DNA from: an uncultured Pseudomonadota bacterium
GTDB lineage: Bacteria; Pseudomonadota; Gammaproteobacteria; Burkholderiales; Eutrophovitaceae
Length of the DNA stretch: 28,631 nt
Reading direction: 5' to 3'
Assembly: GCA_937983055.1 (NCBI GenBank)
Contig: CALJLA010000079.1
Coordinates: forward strand, 1-28,631
The position numbers and the translations under genes were made by a program. The notes under the pieces are model-generated. The model worked only from the letters and a program-made list of their open reading frames with translations, did not search any database and was not told the DNA's origin. Below, piece after piece: positions 14,278-22,782 of the stretch (positions within the stretch are counted from its first letter, which is position 1; every line of letters starts with the position of its first letter).

Positions 14278-16215
14278 ATGTGGCGTAAGGACGGTATCGC
14301 GCATGCCAATTTCGTCGTGTCTACGGTGGTGGACAAGATGAATTCGGCGCCGACCATCGAAGACACGATCGCGCGCTCGTGGGCGCGCTCGATCGAGCAG
14401 CACAAGCTCGACCCGGGCCGGGCGAGCAAGCCGCGCATTCTCACCGCCGGCTCGCTGAAGGACCATCGCGGCCCGCTGGAAGACTTTCTCAGCTTCGCGC
14501 GCCACGGCATCGCTCGGCTGCATGAGCATCTGCGCGACGCCGGCTATGTGATCCTGCTCACCGACGCCCAGGGTGTCACCGTCGATTTCGCCGGCGATTC
14601 GGCGCTCGACAAGGAGCTGAAATCGGCCGGTCTGTATCTGGGGTCCTGGTGGTCGGAAGACGAAGAAGGCACCAACGGCGTGGGCACCTGCATCATGGAC
14701 CGCAAGCCGGTGGTGGTGCACAAGCGCGAGCATTTCCGCGCCCCGAATATCGGCCTGACCTGCACTGCGGTCCCGGTGTTCGACGCCGACGGCAGCGTGC
14801 TGGCCGTGCTCGACGCGTCGGCCCTGCGTTCCCCCGACGACAAGGACAGCCAGCTGCTGGTGCTCAAGCTGGTGCAGCACACTGCGGGCTTGATCGAGAA
14901 TGCGAACTTCATGCACCGGCTGCGAGACCGCTGGCTGCTCTCTTTCAGCCGCAGCAGCGAGTTTCTCGATGTGCAGACCGAATCGCTGGTCGCCTTCGAC
15001 GACGACGGCACCGTGGTGGCCGCGAATCGCAGCGCCTGTCGCGAGCTGGCCGGCGACGCCAACGCCAGCCTCAACGGCCGGCGCATGTCCGATCTCTTCA
15101 TGCTGCCAGTGGAAGAACTGATGCAGCGCGGCGCGCTCGCCCTGCGGCTGCAGCTTCAGGGCGGTGTAAACGCCCGGCCGTATTTCGCCCGGCTGCGCTC
15201 GCCTGCATCCGCTTCGCAGGTCGTGGCAGCGGCAGCCGCGGCGCCCACGCGCAGCCTGAACGAGGCATGCGAGCTTGACCGGCTCGCCGGCGGCGATCCG
15301 GTGATGCTGCGCAATGTCGCCCAGGCCAAACGCGTGGTCGGGCGTGACATTCCGTTGCTGCTGCTGGGCGAAACCGGCACCGGCAAGGAGGCCTTCGCAC
15401 GCGCCTGGCACCGCTTCAGCCCGCGCGCCGACAAGCCCTTTGTCGCGGTCAACTGCGCCGCTATCCCGGAAACGCTGATCGAAAGCGAGCTGTTCGGCTA
15501 CAAGGACGGCGCCTTCACCGGCGCGCGCGCGCGCGGCATGCGCGGGCGGCTGCTGCAAGCCAACGGCGGCACGCTGTTTCTGGACGAGATCGGCGACATG
15601 CCGCTCTCCCTGCAGACACGCCTGCTGCGGGTGCTGGCGGAAAAAGAGGTGTTGCCCCTCGGCGCCGACACGCCGCTAAGGGTCGACCTGCAGGTCGTGT
15701 GCGCTACCCATCAGGATCTGCAGCAGATGGTCGCGCACGGCGCCTTCCGCGAAGACCTGTACTTCCGCCTGGCCGGACTGACGCTGTCGCTTCCGCCGCT
15801 GCGCGCGCGCGGCGACCGCGAGGCGCTGATCCGCAGCCTGCTCGCGCAGGAAGCGGCCGACCGTCCTTCGCCGCCGGTACTGGCGCCGGAGACGCTGTCG
15901 GCGCTGATGACGCATGCCTGGCCGGGCAATATCCGACAGCTGCGAACGGTGCTGCGCTTCGCGGCGGCGGTGAACACCGACGGCGTCATCGGGCTGCACG
16001 ATCTGCCGTCGGAGTTCAGCGCGGGCGCCGCGCCGGCCACGCCCGCCGGGCAGGCTGACGAGTCCGGGGCGGACGGGCGCGAGCGGATGATCGCGGTGCT
16101 GCGCCGGAACCATTGGGAAATTTCGGCCTCCGCGCGCGAACTTGGTGTGTGCCGCGCCACGCTCTACCGGCGCATGAAGCGCCTGGGCGTGGTGCCGCCC
16201 AACCGGCAGGACTGA
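14278..16215 (+). CDS. AcoR-type sigma-54-dependent transcriptional activator
   Basis: A 645-residue enhancer-binding protein. Domains in order: an N-terminal helical part with the TIARSWARS motif common in AcoR relatives; a GAF sensor domain (about 80-205, with GTNGVGTC and the block GLTCTAVPVFDADG); a PAS-like domain (about 225-300); the AAA+ domain with Walker A GETGTGK (364-370), the sigma-54 contact loop GAFTGA (411-416) and Walker B LFLDEIGD (433-440); and a C-terminal Fis-type helix-turn-helix (about 602-637). There is no receiver domain, so it should respond to a small molecule, as AcoR does to acetoin. The start at 14278 follows GGGAGGAGG. It is divergent from the cytochrome gene, whose promoter is of the sigma-54 kind. 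The effector is unknown. Confidence 0.95.
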   Translation: MWRKDGIAHANFVVSTVVDKMNSAPTIEDTIARSWARSIEQHKLDPGRASKPRILTAGSLKDHRGPLEDFLSFARHGIARLHEHLRDAGYVILLTDAQGVTVDFAGDSALDKELKSAGLYLGSWWSEDEEGTNGVGTCIMDRKPVVVHKREHFRAPNIGLTCTAVPVFDADGSVLAVLDASALRSPDDKDSQLLVLKLVQHTAGLIENANFMHRLRDRWLLSFSRSSEFLDVQTESLVAFDDDGTVVAANRSACRELAGDANASLNGRRMSDLFMLPVEELMQRGALALRLQLQGGVNARPYFARLRSPASASQVVAAAAAAPTRSLNEACELDRLAGGDPVMLRNVAQAKRVVGRDIPLLLLGETGTGKEAFARAWHRFSPRADKPFVAVNCAAIPETLIESELFGYKDGAFTGARARGMRGRLLQANGGTLFLDEIGDMPLSLQTRLLRVLAEKEVLPLGADTPLRVDLQVVCATHQDLQQMVAHGAFREDLYFRLAGLTLSLPPLRARGDREALIRSLLAQEAADRPSPPVLAPETLSALMTHAWPGNIRQLRTVLRFAAAVNTDGVIGLHDLPSEFSAGAAPATPAGQADESGADGRERMIAVLRRNHWEISASARELGVCRATLYRRMKRLGVVPPNRQD

Positions 16216-16234
16216 GCACCGCCGGCACGCGGCT

Positions 16235-16669
16235 TCAGTCCCAGTCTTCGGCGATTGCCGCCCAGTTCACCTCGCGCAGATTGTCCTGCACTGCGGGGTC
16301 GATCGGCGGCGCGAAGCTGTCCTGGAACCACACCAGGGTTGCGCTCGACGCGCTCTTCGCGCGCGAGTGCACCGGACGCCCCCAGACGAATTCACCGATG
16401 CACAGAATATCCGGCAGGCGGTCCGCACCCGGCGCGGCGGTCCGGCCCGGCACCAGCTGCGGCGTGCCGCGAAAACGCAGATGCTGGCGCGCGAAGGCAA
16501 AGGCGCGCTCGATCAGCCGGCGATCCGCCTCGCGGCCGCCGCGCCCGAGCACCGCCCCTTCGTAGGTGCGTGACTGGTAAAGGCGGTACAGATGCACGCT
16601 GCGGGCGAAATCCAGGCCAACGGTGTAGGCCGCACCCGGTTCGCGCGCGTGCAGAACGGCGGCGCTCAT
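16235..16669 (-). CDS. Hypothetical protein, second gene of a two-gene operon
   Basis: A 144-residue soluble protein with no signal peptide or membrane segment. The sequence has a GLDFARSVHLYRLYQ start region, an Arg-rich middle helix (EADRRLIERAFAFARQHLRF), and a Trp-rich acidic end (NWAAIAEDWD). I do not recognise the family. The start at 16669 is chosen because it overlaps the stop of the preceding gene as ATGA, a strong sign of coupled translation; longer in-frame starts would overlap that gene deeply. It is convergent with the sigma-54 activator gene, with only 19 bases between stops. Function should be linked to the DUF932-like partner. Confidence 0.72.
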   Translation of the reverse strand: MSAAVLHAREPGAAYTVGLDFARSVHLYRLYQSRTYEGAVLGRGGREADRRLIERAFAFARQHLRFRGTPQLVPGRTAAPGADRLPDILCIGEFVWGRPVHSRAKSASSATLVWFQDSFAPPIDPAVQDNLREVNWAAIAEDWD

Positions 16670-17721
16670 TGCGCGCCGCCGCGCAGCAGCGCTCGCATCA
16701 GCACCGCGGTCTCCACCAGCCGGTCCATCTGCTCCTGCGGATTGCGCGCATCGCGCGCCACCCAGGCCAGCGCCAGCAGCGCATGCCATGCCGACTCCGC
16801 GCACGCCGGCGCGCCCGGCACCGGGTCGACCGCCCGCATCGTGCGCCGCGACGGTGCGCTGCGCTCCGCGCCGAACGCCGGCTCGGCATCCCAGCCGGTC
16901 ATGCAGATGTGAAACACCCGCGCCGCGGCGCGCGGCCCCCACATGCGTCGCACCGAGCCGTCCGCCCACGCTTTCAGCGCCTCACGGCCGATGAGCCGCC
17001 CGCACCAGTCGGCCAGGCTCGCGCGTTCGGCCAGCGCGCGTTCCACCCCCGACTGCACGCCCGGCACGATGTCGGCGACGCGCGCCGGCAGCCGATGCGC
17101 CAGTCGGTATTCCAGCCGCGAAGTGCCGACCGAGATCAGCGTGTCCGACACGCGGCGGTGCCAGGCGAGCAACAGGCGCAGGCCGCCGCCATGCACAGCA
17201 TTGCTGCAGAGCAGACGCAGGCCGAGTGCTCCTACGTCGCCGGGATCGAATGCATGGCGCGCCGGCAGGTCCACCGTCAGCATCATGTGCGCGCCGAAGT
17301 CCGCCAGCGACAATGTCGCCGGCGCAGCGGCAGGATCGGCGCGCAGCACGCTCAGTGCGCGCTCGACCGCCTGGATCACCCGGGCGTGCGGCACCAGCTG
17401 GTGGCGGCGGGTGACCACGCCGACCGGCTGGTCGAGCAGGCCGACGCCCGGGCCGGCGCGGCGCAGCACCACATCCAGGTGCGGATGGGCCGACACCGCC
17501 CGTGCGCCCGCCTCGGCGAACGGACGACGCTCGAAGTCCGGCAGCAGCGCGGCGATGTCGCGCACGCTGCCGCGATAAGTGCGCGCGTCGGCGTGTGCCG
17601 CCCGCTGCGGCGCTGCCGGCCGGATGGCGCCGGACAGGCCGGCCGCCGCGCCGGCGTCGATTGCGTTCAGAACGCCCAGCGCCCGCAGCCTTGCCAGCGC
17701 CGGGCTGACGATTTCACCCAT
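16666..17721 (-). CDS. DUF932-like protein, first gene of a two-gene operon
   Basis: A 351-residue soluble protein. The segment VGVVTRRHQLVPHARVIQAV resembles the G-V-T--Y--V-N-E-F pattern of the phage/plasmid-associated DUF932 family. AHMMLTVDLP and LRLLCSNAVHGGGLRL match its next two strands, and the C-terminal ESAWHALLALAWVA resembles its terminal helix. The match is by eye and distant. AAGGAGG precedes the ATG at 17721; longer frames lack it. It overlaps the next gene by 4 bases (ATGA). DUF932 has no settled function; members are frequent on mobile elements. Here no mobility gene is nearby, so this may be a domesticated member. Confidence 0.7.
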   Translation of the reverse strand: MGEIVSPALARLRALGVLNAIDAGAAAGLSGAIRPAAPQRAAHADARTYRGSVRDIAALLPDFERRPFAEAGARAVSAHPHLDVVLRRAGPGVGLLDQPVGVVTRRHQLVPHARVIQAVERALSVLRADPAAAPATLSLADFGAHMMLTVDLPARHAFDPGDVGALGLRLLCSNAVHGGGLRLLLAWHRRVSDTLISVGTSRLEYRLAHRLPARVADIVPGVQSGVERALAERASLADWCGRLIGREALKAWADGSVRRMWGPRAAARVFHICMTGWDAEPAFGAERSAPSRRTMRAVDPVPGAPACAESAWHALLALAWVARDARNPQEQMDRLVETAVLMRALLRGGAQ

Positions 17722-17908
17722 GACCGCCTCCTTTTCGATGACCTGGAGGCAGTCTGCGGCAGCTACTGGCTCACCAGATGAGCCACCGGCGGAGACCGCA
17801 TCGCAATGGACAGATATGGAAGCGGCCATGCGCCGCCCCGGATGCCTGCCCGCGCGACCGGCACGGCCGCGTCAGCCCATGATCGATCGTCCGCAATCGC
17901 ACGGCTTC

Positions 17909-18316
17909 TCAGTAGCGATATTCGTTCTCGTCGGCCGCGGCCTTGAAGGTGTACCAGCCGTCCTGCCAGCGCGCCATCGCGCAGCTTTCGCCGGCGCTGT
18001 CCAGCGCCACCCGCCTGACCCGGGCGAAATAGTCCTGGTCGCCCGCCATGGCCACGAACGCGAGCCGGTTGTTGCCTTCGAGATGAGCTGACAAAAAGCG
18101 CACCGCGAACAACTCGAAGCGCTCGGTTTCCTCGCGGGTGGCCCAGCCGCAGGCGCTCGCGGTTTCGGCCAGCCAGAAAAGCTGGGTGATCTCCTGGGCG
18201 GCGGCGGGAAAACCGTAGGCACCGCCGGTATCGGCCGACGCCGGGTTGCTCGAACCGAGGAACAGGCACGCCGACGCGACGACCAGGGCGCCGCGAACTG
18301 CAGATGCTTTACGCAT
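17909..18316 (-). CDS. Small secreted protein of unknown function
   Basis: A 135-residue protein with a Sec signal peptide (MRKASAVRGALVVASACLFLG..., cut near ASA|DTGG). The mature part is about 108 residues, mixed alpha/beta in look, with two cysteines (in SACGWAT and ESCAMARW) that could form one disulfide, and an aromatic, acidic end (DENEYRY). GGAGGTGG precedes the ATG at 18316; a longer frame start at 18385 would precede the signal. I do not recognise the family. It lies upstream of the DUF932-like operon in the same direction, with a 187-base gap, so co-transcription is possible but not shown. Confidence 0.75.
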   Translation of the reverse strand: MRKASAVRGALVVASACLFLGSSNPASADTGGAYGFPAAAQEITQLFWLAETASACGWATREETERFELFAVRFLSAHLEGNNRLAFVAMAGDQDYFARVRRVALDSAGESCAMARWQDGWYTFKAAADENEYRY

Positions 18317-18589
18317 GGTCCACCTCCGGTGGAAGCAAAAGACCGTGAACCCGGTCACCGCTCCTCGCCGATGCACTCGCACCACCGGACGCCGCCGTAA
18401 CCGGCAGGCTCATCCTGACTACCGCAAGAAACCTGCCCGCAGCCAACGTCTGCCGGCGCGAACGCAAACGGGTCGCGGCCTCGAGGCAAGGCCATGAATT
18501 TCGGGGGCTTGCTGCGCAGGCGCCACCGTCGGCGCAGATCCGGGGCATGGCGGCCCTGCATCCGGAGGCCGCCGCAAGCCGCGAAAGGC

Positions 18590-19564
18590 TCAGTCGCGGT
18601 AGTTCGCGGCGGCAGCAGCGAGGGCTTCGGCCACCCTGCGCCGCAAATCGGCAGGCTCCAGCACTTCGACGTCGGGACCGAACTTGAGAATGTCCATCAG
18701 CAGTTCCGGGTCCTGGCTGTAAGGCACCTCCAGAACGTAGCGGCCCTGCTCGTCGAAGCGCGCGCGCTGCTGCGGATGCCAGGACTCGCTCGCGACCCAG
18801 CGGGCACGCGCCGCGGTGAAACGCAGCGTGGCCCACTTCACCTGCGCGCCGGAGAAGATGCCATAGCCGGCCCCGAGCACCCGGTCGAGTTCGGCGGCCG
18901 GCACCTCCAGCGCCGCCGATTCCAGCACCTCGGCATGCTCCACCGCGTCCAGCGCAAAGCTGCGCACCGCCTCCACCGAATGGCACCACGCATCCAGGTA
19001 CCAGTTGTCGCGGTAGTGCACCAGGCGCTGCGGCGACACGTCTCGATGCGTCAGTTCGCCTCGCGTACGCACGAAATAATCCAGATGCAGGCGGCGGCGC
19101 TGCATCAGCGCCAGCGCGACCGCTTCGAAGAAGCGGATCTTCTGCTTGCGCGAGGCCGCGCGCAGTATGCGGATGCGCTCGCGCACCTCGCCCGCCGAGT
19201 GGTCGGTGGCATCGAGCAGCGCGGAAAGCCTGGCCTTCAGCGGCTCGAGGCGGTGGCCGAGAATGCCTGGTTCGATCTCCTCCAGCAATCGCTCCATGGT
19301 GAGCAGTGCGAGGACCTCGGAGGCATTGAACCAAAGCCCCGGCAGCTCGTATCCGGGCAATCCGGCGGGCTCCTCGACCAGGCGGTAGCCGCCCGCCTCG
19401 CGATCCCACTCGATCGGTGCGTGCAGCCGGTCGCGCATGTATTCCAGGTCCCGCTTGAACGTCGCGCGCGATACCGACAGCTCATCGAGAAACCGTTCGA
19501 GGCCGACGACCCGGTGCTCGCGCAGCAGCCGGTCGATGCGATAGAAGCGTTCGCTGCGGTCCAT
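18590..19564 (-). CDS. WYL-domain transcriptional regulator (YafY/DeoR-like)
   Basis: A 324-residue regulator. Residues 1-62 form a helix-turn-helix of the DeoR/YafY type (MDRSERFYRIDRLLREHR, then VSRATFKRDLEYMRDRL as recognition helix, then the IEWDREAGGYRL wing). The middle holds the WYL domain with W188-Y189-L190 in DNWYLDAWC, and a WCX-type C-terminal domain ends near residue 320. WYL domains are known to sense nucleic-acid or nucleotide ligands and often control defence and DNA-damage genes. There is no clear Shine-Dalgarno before the ATG at 19564, suggesting low expression or a leaderless start. It lies upstream of the small secreted protein and the DUF932-like operon on the same strand; they are plausible targets. 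Confidence 0.92.
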   Translation of the reverse strand: MDRSERFYRIDRLLREHRVVGLERFLDELSVSRATFKRDLEYMRDRLHAPIEWDREAGGYRLVEEPAGLPGYELPGLWFNASEVLALLTMERLLEEIEPGILGHRLEPLKARLSALLDATDHSAGEVRERIRILRAASRKQKIRFFEAVALALMQRRRLHLDYFVRTRGELTHRDVSPQRLVHYRDNWYLDAWCHSVEAVRSFALDAVEHAEVLESAALEVPAAELDRVLGAGYGIFSGAQVKWATLRFTAARARWVASESWHPQQRARFDEQGRYVLEVPYSQDPELLMDILKFGPDVEVLEPADLRRRVAEALAAAAANYRD

Positions 19565-19705
19565 GGCTGTGCAGCACGCGCCCGGCGTGCCGCAGGCTCA
19601 AAAGGCGCCAGTCTACGACGCCGCGACTGCCGCGGCCCACTGCCCGCGGGGAACATGGCGGCATTGCGCTGCCGCGCCGCCTTGCGCGGCGGCAGCGGCC
19701 GGGGG

Positions 19706-19745
19706 GCTCACCCGGTGAGCTATAAAGTATAGGCCTGACCCCGGT
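19706..19745 (-). repeat. REP-like element, left copy, with adjoining palindrome
   Basis: On the minus strand CCGGGGTCAGGCCTATACTT (19726-19745) continues TATAGCT. It matches CCGGGGTCAAACCTATACTT and CATAGCT on the plus strand near 22759-22785 with only three differences in 27 bases. Next to it, GCTCACC-C-GGTGAGC (19706-19720) is a perfect palindrome. Short GGGTCA-CCTATACTT repeats with palindromes are known as dispersed REP-like sequences in betaproteobacterial genomes, in my recollection. Confidence 0.65.
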
Positions 19746-19753
19746 GTGAAGGG

Positions 19754-20305
19754 TCAGCCGGGGATGGGAGCTCCGCACTGGGCGCAGAATTTCGCGCCGG
19801 GGGCGGCCTGAGTGCCGCAGCTCGCGCAGGTTTTCTGCCAGGAAGGCTCTTCTCGCCGGGCGGCGGAGGTCACCGCGGTGGTCAGGGTGTTGGACTGGTT
19901 GAACAGCGCGACGATCAGCCAGCCGGCGGAGCCGACGATGCCGGCGATGAACAGCCAGTTGTACAGGTTGCGCAGATCGGCATCGAAAAACGGCCGCAGC
20001 ACCAGCAGCCCGACGTTGTGCGCAAGCGCCACGACGATCAGCGTCACGAACGGCAGGATGAGCGTGCCCAGGAAAGACCAGCGCCCGCCCTGGGCCGCCA
20101 GCGTGTCGACCGCACGCCGGCCCAGCAGCCAGAACACCGCCAGCGCGCCGCCATAGCCGAGAAAGCGCACGATGTTCGCCGCGCTCAGCTTGCGACCGAC
20201 GGTCGTCGTCTCGAAAAGACCCATGCTGCCCAGCACGGCCGCAAGCACCACCGCGATCAGAATGACCGCTGCATAGCGCACCACCCACTGCCAATTCTCG
20301 TTCAC
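19754..20305 (-). CDS. Membrane protein with C-terminal zinc ribbon
   Basis: A 183-residue protein with four hydrophobic helices (about 9-28, 45-62, 80-102, 113-135) and a cytoplasmic zinc-ribbon end with C160, C163, C174 and C177 (CASCG ... CAQCG). Such small membrane-anchored zinc ribbons are common and of unknown function. The start is GTG at 20305, supported by GGAGGAC eight bases upstream; no ATG lies nearby in frame. The gene lies inside the segment bounded by the two REP-like copies, its stop codon only 8 bases from the left copy. Confidence 0.85.
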   Translation of the reverse strand: MNENWQWVVRYAAVILIAVVLAAVLGSMGLFETTTVGRKLSAANIVRFLGYGGALAVFWLLGRRAVDTLAAQGGRWSFLGTLILPFVTLIVVALAHNVGLLVLRPFFDADLRNLYNWLFIAGIVGSAGWLIVALFNQSNTLTTAVTSAARREEPSWQKTCASCGTQAAPGAKFCAQCGAPIPG

Positions 20306-20596
20306 GCGTTGTCCTCCGGTAGCGAATCGCGGCCGATGTTAGAGCGCGAGCGGAATCCGCGTCAACGAAAGTCGCGTCGCGCTTCACACAACGCAGGCGC
20401 CGGGTGCGAGCCGGCGGCGTCCGCCGAACTGCCGTCCGCCGTCAAACCGGCGCCCACCGGCAGCCGCTGTCGCTGGCGGGCGACACCCTTCCCGCACGCT
20501 CCAACAAGGGCTTAATCGCCGCCCCGCCCTCGGCATGCCAGTGGCACAGCTCTTGCGCCGGCGCGGGGTGCTGAATTCACACAGAAAGGAACAGCA

Positions 20597-20920
20597 ATGA
20601 AGATGTTCAGACAGGCGATCCTGATTGCGGCACTCGGGTTCTCCGAATCGGCGATGGCCGCCGACGCCGGCGCGGTGATAGGTGGCGCCATCGGCGGCGG
20701 TGCCGGCGCGGCAATCGGTTCGGAAATCGGCGGGCGCGACGGCGCAATCATCGGCGGGGCCATCGGCGGCGCCGCCGGCGCGGCGATCGGCTCGAGCCCG
20801 ACCAGGACCACCGAGCGCGTCATCGTGAAAGAGAAAGTCGTGATCATCGAGGACGACGACCACCGTCATCCGCCCGGCCACAGCCGCGGCAAGAAGAAAG
20901 GCTGGAAGAAGCACGACTGA
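20597..20920 (+). CDS. Secreted glycine-zipper protein
   Basis: A 107-residue protein. The signal peptide (MKMFRQAILIAALGF) ends at SAMA|AD. Residues 25-66 are a double glycine-zipper: AVIGGAIGGGAGAAIGSEIGG, nearly repeated as AIIGGAIGGAAGAAIGS. These are amphipathic Gly-x-x-x-Gly segments known from outer-membrane and membrane-active proteins such as OmpA/TraT/YMGG-type families. Then comes a strand-like VIVKEKVVIIEDDD and a very basic, His-rich tail (HRHPPGHSRGKKKGWKKHD). AAAGGAAC precedes the ATG at 20597, and a terminator follows at 20953-20980. It is likely a periplasmic or outer-membrane small protein. Confidence 0.87.
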   Translation: MKMFRQAILIAALGFSESAMAADAGAVIGGAIGGGAGAAIGSEIGGRDGAIIGGAIGGAAGAAIGSSPTRTTERVIVKEKVVIIEDDDHRHPPGHSRGKKKGWKKHD

Positions 20921-21255
20921 GCGACTTCGCCGGTCTCGAAGCGTTCACAAGGAGCCCGCGAAAGCGGGCTTTCTTGTTTTGGCGCGTGCCAACCGGCTCG
21001 AAGACCGGGATCCGGAAGGCCGCGACCGCTCGCGCCTGCGCATGCTCGCGCGGGATACGATATTGACTCCACAGAAGAGTGGTTATTGGACTGCCTTCAG
21101 TTCGCCGCGCTCGACCCGATCACGGGTCGATTGCGCGCGCCCGGTGACAATCGCACAATAGATGTGCCTCACCAGGGAGTGACGCGCCACGATCGGGCCG
21201 CGTTGCGGCACGGGATGAGACTTTCCCTTCCTGCCCGGCTGAAGGAGAACAGTTC
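20921..21255. other. Intergenic region, 335 bases
   Basis: It contains the terminator of the glycine-zipper gene (20953-20980) and GAAGGAG as ribosome site for the next gene. An AT-rich patch near 21058-21090 holds TTGACT, but no matching -10 is seen at the right distance. No gene or RNA was recognised. Confidence 0.5.
20953..20980 (+). terminator. Rho-independent terminator after the glycine-zipper gene
   Basis: A perfect 7-bp stem AGCCCGC/GCGGGCT with a GAAA tetraloop (20953-20970), followed by the T-rich TTCTTGTTTT. Confidence 0.88.
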
Positions 21256-22230
21256 ATGACCATCCGCGTCGGAACTTTCAACCTCAATAATCTTTTCTCC
21301 CGATTCAACTTCCAGGCGCAGATCGACCGTGCTCCGCCGGGCGATGAGGGAGGCATCACCCTCACGTTCGGGCAGCACCAGGTAAAAGCCCGCACCTTCA
21401 TGGGCCGCCTCGTTCGCGCGAAGGACGAAAACGAGACCAACGAAATCGCACGGCGCATTCGGGATGTCGTCAACGCCGACGTGCTTGCCGTTCAGGAAGT
21501 GGAGCACATCGAGATCCTCAGGCAGTTCAACAGAGACCGATTGCACAACCTCTATCCGCACGCCGTGCTGATCGAAGGCAACGACCAGCGCCTGATCGAT
21601 GTCGGCGTTCTGTCCAAGTGGCCGATCGGAATCATCGTTTCTCACCAGGCCGCCACCCACGAGGACGATCCGGACCGCCGCGTATTCAGCAGGGATCTCC
21701 TCCAGGTGGAAATCCTCGACCGAAGCGGCAGGAAGCTCTTCATGCTCTACAACACCCACCTGAAGAGCCATTACGTGCCCTACGGGATCGACTCCGTTCA
21801 GGGCGCCATCGATGCGAACAACCGACGGCGCAGGCAGGCCGAGACCATCTCGAGAATACTCACGCGGATGGAACGGCCGAACAGCCGGTACGTGCTTGCC
21901 GGCGACATGAACGATCCCCCGGACTCCGAGTTTCTTCGGCCCATGCTGACGGCAGACGGTCAGGCGCTGATCAATGCCCTGGAGAATTCCGTTGAGACGC
22001 GCCCGCCCAAGCAGGAAGCAAACGGGCAAGGCCCCGGGCCGCAGTCACCTGCGTGGACGCACCGCTTCAATCCGGCCGGCCCCGAGCCGCCCGAGTACCA
22101 GCTGTACGATCAGATATGGGTCAGCCAGGCACTGGATGGTCGCTTCGGCAATGCAACCATCGACCGACGAACCAGGCACGGCGGCGACGGCAGCGATCAC
22201 GACCCGGCGTGGGTGGACCTGGATCTCTGA
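21256..22230 (+). CDS. Endonuclease/exonuclease/phosphatase-fold hydrolase
   Basis: A 324-residue metal-dependent phosphodiesterase of the EEP superfamily (DNase I, exonuclease III and inositol phosphatase share the fold). Motifs in order: TFNLNNL (residues 7-13, metal/nucleophile Asn), VQEVE with catalytic E81, DVGVLSKWP (115-123), NTHLKS with N166 and H168, GDMND (216-220, D217 and N219), DQIW (D285) and the C-terminal SDHDP (313-317). All core residues are present, so it should be active. There is no signal peptide; the start MTIRVGTFNL enters the fold directly, consistent with the good GAAGGAG site. Substrate (nucleic acid, phospholipid or nucleotide) cannot be told. Confidence 0.92.
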   Translation: MTIRVGTFNLNNLFSRFNFQAQIDRAPPGDEGGITLTFGQHQVKARTFMGRLVRAKDENETNEIARRIRDVVNADVLAVQEVEHIEILRQFNRDRLHNLYPHAVLIEGNDQRLIDVGVLSKWPIGIIVSHQAATHEDDPDRRVFSRDLLQVEILDRSGRKLFMLYNTHLKSHYVPYGIDSVQGAIDANNRRRRQAETISRILTRMERPNSRYVLAGDMNDPPDSEFLRPMLTADGQALINALENSVETRPPKQEANGQGPGPQSPAWTHRFNPAGPEPPEYQLYDQIWVSQALDGRFGNATIDRRTRHGGDGSDHDPAWVDLDL

Positions 22231-22401
22231 ACTCAGCCGGGACCACGCGGGGCCAGCCTTTCGAGTTGCCGTCAGCCCGCTTGCCCGCCCATCGACTGGA
22301 TAATCGCGCGCCTCCGCGGCCAATGGATGTGGCGTCCACCCGCACGCCTCGGTGAACATCTGCGAGAATCGCATGTCCTGTATTTTCAGGAGGAGATGTC
22401 G

Positions 22402-22782
22402 ATGCCGTTGGCAGACTTGGTTCGCATCGTCTGCGCCGGCGCCGCTGCGGCAATGGCGGTCGCGCCGTTCGTGGGCACCGAAACAGTGGTGCAGACGCCG
22501 CTGTTTCCACCGCCCTGGGACAAGATGGCGCATTTCATCTATTACGGATCGATGGCGGCGCTGATCGCGCACGCAGTCGGGCTGCGCTGGCTGTGGCTTC
22601 CGCTGGTCCTGGTGCCGGTGATCGGCGCCGCCGACGAATGGTACCAGTCGCTCACGCCAGGGCGCGATGCCTCGCTTTGGGACTGGGCCGCCGACGAAGC
22701 CGGCGTCGTGACGTTTATTCTTGCTTACTGGCAGTGGGCGCGTCGGGGTCGGGCAAGCCGGGGTCAAACCTATACTTCATAG
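22402..22782 (+). CDS. VanZ-like membrane protein
   Basis: A 126-residue membrane protein of the VanZ-like family. It contains the typical PPWDKMAHFIYYG block (residues 36-48), helices around 8-22, 44-60, 64-80 and 98-112, and the ADEWYQSLTPGRDASLWDWAADEAG signature (split here at about 81-105). The start at 22402 is chosen because AGGAGG (22388-22393) stands eight bases before it; the ATG at 22396 is too close. The last residues (RGQTYTS) and the stop codon are encoded by the right REP-like copy, so the natural C-terminus may have been replaced when the repeat inserted. Function in this family is poorly known outside teicoplanin resistance VanZ. Confidence 0.85.
   Translation: MPLADLVRIVCAGAAAAMAVAPFVGTETVVQTPLFPPPWDKMAHFIYYGSMAALIAHAVGLRWLWLPLVLVPVIGAADEWYQSLTPGRDASLWDWAADEAGVVTFILAYWQWARRGRASRGQTYTS

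Noticed and set aside
14221..15558. Long minus-strand frame antisense to the sigma-54 activator
   Set aside because: The plus strand encodes GAF, AAA+ and Fis domains with all motifs; the antisense frame has no ribosome site or domain.
18355..18495. Minus-strand reading frame with several cysteines upstream of the small secreted protein
   Set aside because: No ribosome site at any of its ATG codons, no signal peptide and no family-like pattern; the Cys-rich part looks like chance in GC-rich DNA.
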